Origin: Bdellovibrio sp.
GTDB taxonomy: Bacteria > Myxococcota > SpSt-1050
Length of the DNA: 6,757 bases
Reading direction: 5' to 3'
Assembly (NCBI GenBank): GCA_020725805.1
Contig: DYEF01000105.1
Span: 1-6,757 of the forward strand
Position 1 is the stretch's first letter. The number at the start of each line of letters is the position of its first letter. The position numbers and the translations under genes were made by a program. The notes beneath the pieces were generated by a model. That model worked only from the letters and a program-made list of their open reading frames with translations. It was not told the origin of the DNA and did no database searches. This document shows, one piece after another, positions 5,295 through 6,757 of the stretch.

Positions 5295-6191
5295 ATGAAA
5301 AATATACTTTTAACTGTTCTTTTGACACTTTTTATTTCATCTGTTTTATTGGCAGAAGAACCTATAAAGGTTGTGGTTACATATCCGTATCTTGAATCAA
5401 TTGTAAAGGAGATAGGAAAGGAGAAGGTGGATGTCAGTACCCTTGCAAAAGGGACAGAGGATCCGCATTTTGTTGTCCCGAAGCCTTCTCTGATAGGGAG
5501 GCTCAGACAGGCAGATATTCTGTTCATCAACGGTGCTTCGCTTGAGATAGGATTTCTGCCGCCGCTTCTGAAACAGGCAAATAACACTAAGATAAATCCC
5601 GGAGCAGACTATCTGATAGACCTCTCTAAAAGGGTGGAGCTGATAGATAAGCCTGAGAATGTGAGCAGGTCCGAAGGGGATGTGCATCCCGAAGGGAATC
5701 CGCATTACTATCTGAGTTACAACAATCTGCCAAAGATTGCAGAAGGAATAAGGGACGGACTGATTAAGGTCAGACCCGGCAGCAAGGAATTCTTTGAAAA
5801 GAACTGTAGCAGTTTTTTGAAAAGATATGAAGAGAAGAAGGAAAAGTGGGATAGTCTGCTCGGAAAGATAAACGGCTGCAAACTGATTCAGTATCACCGT
5901 TTGTTCAATTATGTGGCAAAGGATGCAAAGTGTACCATATTTGCAGAGATTGAGCCAAAGCCCGGAATACCTCCGACGGCAAAGCATCTGGAAGAGATAA
6001 TAAAAAAGGCAAATGGTCAGAGTGTGTTGAAGATTATCGGAGATGACTATCACGAAACAAAGTCAGTAAAGAGGCTTTCGGAAGAGGCGAAAATTCCTTA
6101 TGTAATTCTTCCGCATGATGTTAAGAGTTTTGATGAGGTAAAGGATATATTCTCACTATATGACACAGTTGTGGGGAGACTTTCTGAATGA
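5295..6191 (+). CDS. Zinc/manganese-type ABC transporter substrate-binding protein (ZnuA-like)
   Basis: A 298-residue periplasmic metal-binding protein of the cluster A-I (ZnuA/TroA/PsaA) family. The signal peptide ends at LLA-EE (20/21), with no lipobox, so it is soluble. Motifs in order are VVTYPYLESIVKEIGKEKVDV (27-47), TEDPHFV (54-60) with ligand His58, VHPEGNPHYYLSYNN (130-144) with ligand His137, and QYHRLFNYVAK (199-209) with ligand His201. The fourth ligand is less certain: the usual Asp/Glu region reads GDDYHETKSVKRL (249-261) followed by VILPHDV (270-276), leaving Asp251, His253 or Asp275 as candidates. The long His/Asp-rich loop of E. coli ZnuA is absent; a short SEGDVHPEGN segment takes its place. 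GAGGAGG lies 7 nt upstream of the ATG. It overlaps the permease by 4 nt, indicating translational coupling. Zinc is the likeliest substrate from the gene context, but manganese cannot be excluded. Confidence 0.9.
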   Translation: MKNILLTVLLTLFISSVLLAEEPIKVVVTYPYLESIVKEIGKEKVDVSTLAKGTEDPHFVVPKPSLIGRLRQADILFINGASLEIGFLPPLLKQANNTKINPGADYLIDLSKRVELIDKPENVSRSEGDVHPEGNPHYYLSYNNLPKIAEGIRDGLIKVRPGSKEFFEKNCSSFLKRYEEKKEKWDSLLGKINGCKLIQYHRLFNYVAKDAKCTIFAEIEPKPGIPPTAKHLEEIIKKANGQSVLKIIGDDYHETKSVKRLSEEAKIPYVILPHDVKSFDEVKDIFSLYDTVVGRLSE

Positions 6192-6757
6192 TAGATATAC
6201 TTCTTACAAGTTTCCTTTTTGCAACTGTTCTGCTTGGTATCCATTCTTATTACGGGATTCACATAATCAGGCGGGGCATAATATTTACTGACCTTGCAAT
6301 AGGGCAGATGGCGGCGCTTGGGACCGCCATCGCCTTCTTACTTTTCGACGGGAAGTTTGTATATCCGATCTCTTTAGGGTTTGCACTGGTCGGGGCATTT
6401 CTGATTGCACTCACATCAAGGAAAAGAATAAGCCACGAGGCATTCATAGGGCTGATTTATGCACTGGGTATCAGTCTCTCTATAATAGTCTTGTCAAAGA
6501 ATCCCCACGGTACCGAAGAGGTTCAGAAACTTACCGCAGCAGATATTCTCTTTATTACAAAAGGAGAGCTGATAAAGACATCGGTTTTGTATGCAGTAAT
6601 AGGACTCTTTCTCTATTTCATTATCGAGAGGGTTCAGGGGACCATAAAAGAGATACTCTTCTTTACATCATTTGCAATAACTGTAACGAGTTCTGTAAAT
6701 CTGGCAGGTGTTTTAGTTGTATTTTCAATTCTTGTTGCACCTGCTTATATAATGTCG
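6188..6757 (+). CDS. Metal ABC transporter permease, ABC-3 family (ZnuB-like), partial
   Basis: The first 190 residues of an ABC-3 family inner-membrane permease that runs off the window; full members are usually about 260-290 residues. It begins in an ATGA overlap with the stop of the binding-protein gene, with GGGGAG about 9 nt upstream of the start. Family signatures are GIHIIRRGIIFTDLAIGQMAALGT (23-46), NPHGTEEVQKL (105-115) and LAGVLVVFSILVAPA (172-186). At least five hydrophobic segments can be seen, near 3-26, 43-75, 85-103, 131-147 and 171-187. It should form the membrane channel for the metal delivered by the preceding protein. The matching ATPase is not in the window and is presumably just downstream. 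Confidence 0.9.
   Translation, partial: MIDILLTSFLFATVLLGIHSYYGIHIIRRGIIFTDLAIGQMAALGTAIAFLLFDGKFVYPISLGFALVGAFLIALTSRKRISHEAFIGLIYALGISLSIIVLSKNPHGTEEVQKLTAADILFITKGELIKTSVLYAVIGLFLYFIIERVQGTIKEILFFTSFAITVTSSVNLAGVLVVFSILVAPAYIMS

Noticed and set aside
5270-5587. A 105-codon minus-strand frame over the start of the ZnuA-like gene
   Set aside because: It is antisense to a recognised signal peptide and metal site and has no start context of its own.
5397-6053. A 218-codon open frame antisense to the ZnuA-like gene
   Set aside because: It lies wholly inside a well-supported gene on the other strand, has no ribosome-binding site, and its translation is Cys- and Leu-rich without family features. 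It is a shadow frame.

Overview
The window looks like a chromosome segment from a diderm (Gram-negative) bacterium. It encodes two lipoproteins with clear lipoboxes, two proteins predicted to form outer-membrane beta-barrels, and a secreted substrate-binding protein. The DNA is moderately AT-rich, arginine is often AGA/AGG, and most starts have a strong AGGAGG site. The family mix (TRL-like lipoprotein, DUF3015, DUF4105/Lnb-N) occurs in Desulfobacterota, Nitrospirota and Gammaproteobacteria. I lean towards one of the first two, but the sequence alone does not settle it. I see no rRNA, tRNA, CRISPR array, insertion sequence or phage gene.

Left part (1-3432, minus strand): an envelope-protein block. 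Read in the direction of transcription it holds a DUF3015 small periplasmic protein (3360-2881) with its own promoter and terminator, then a large DUF4105 protein (2766-787). Next comes a second promoter driving a two-gene lipoprotein operon: a 71-residue Tyr-rich lipoprotein (683-468) and a TRL-like lipoprotein (449-138), closed by a terminator at 41-80. Short complementary sequences flank the lipoprotein pair exactly.

Middle (3433-3662): a divergent intergenic region with a strong sigma70-like promoter at 3626-3654 and a 23-bp near-palindrome at 3543-3565 that overlaps a possible second promoter.

Right part (3663-6757, plus strand): a metal-uptake operon, most likely for zinc. Its order is a small membrane-anchored Cys/His protein (CPVCHFH), a His-rich outer-membrane porin-like protein, a ZnuA-type substrate-binding protein and an ABC-3 (ZnuB-type) permease cut by the window edge. 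Working model: the porin admits the metal through the outer membrane, the binding protein captures it in the periplasm, and the permease with an ATPase not in this window moves it inward. The small Cys/His protein is the least understood part.
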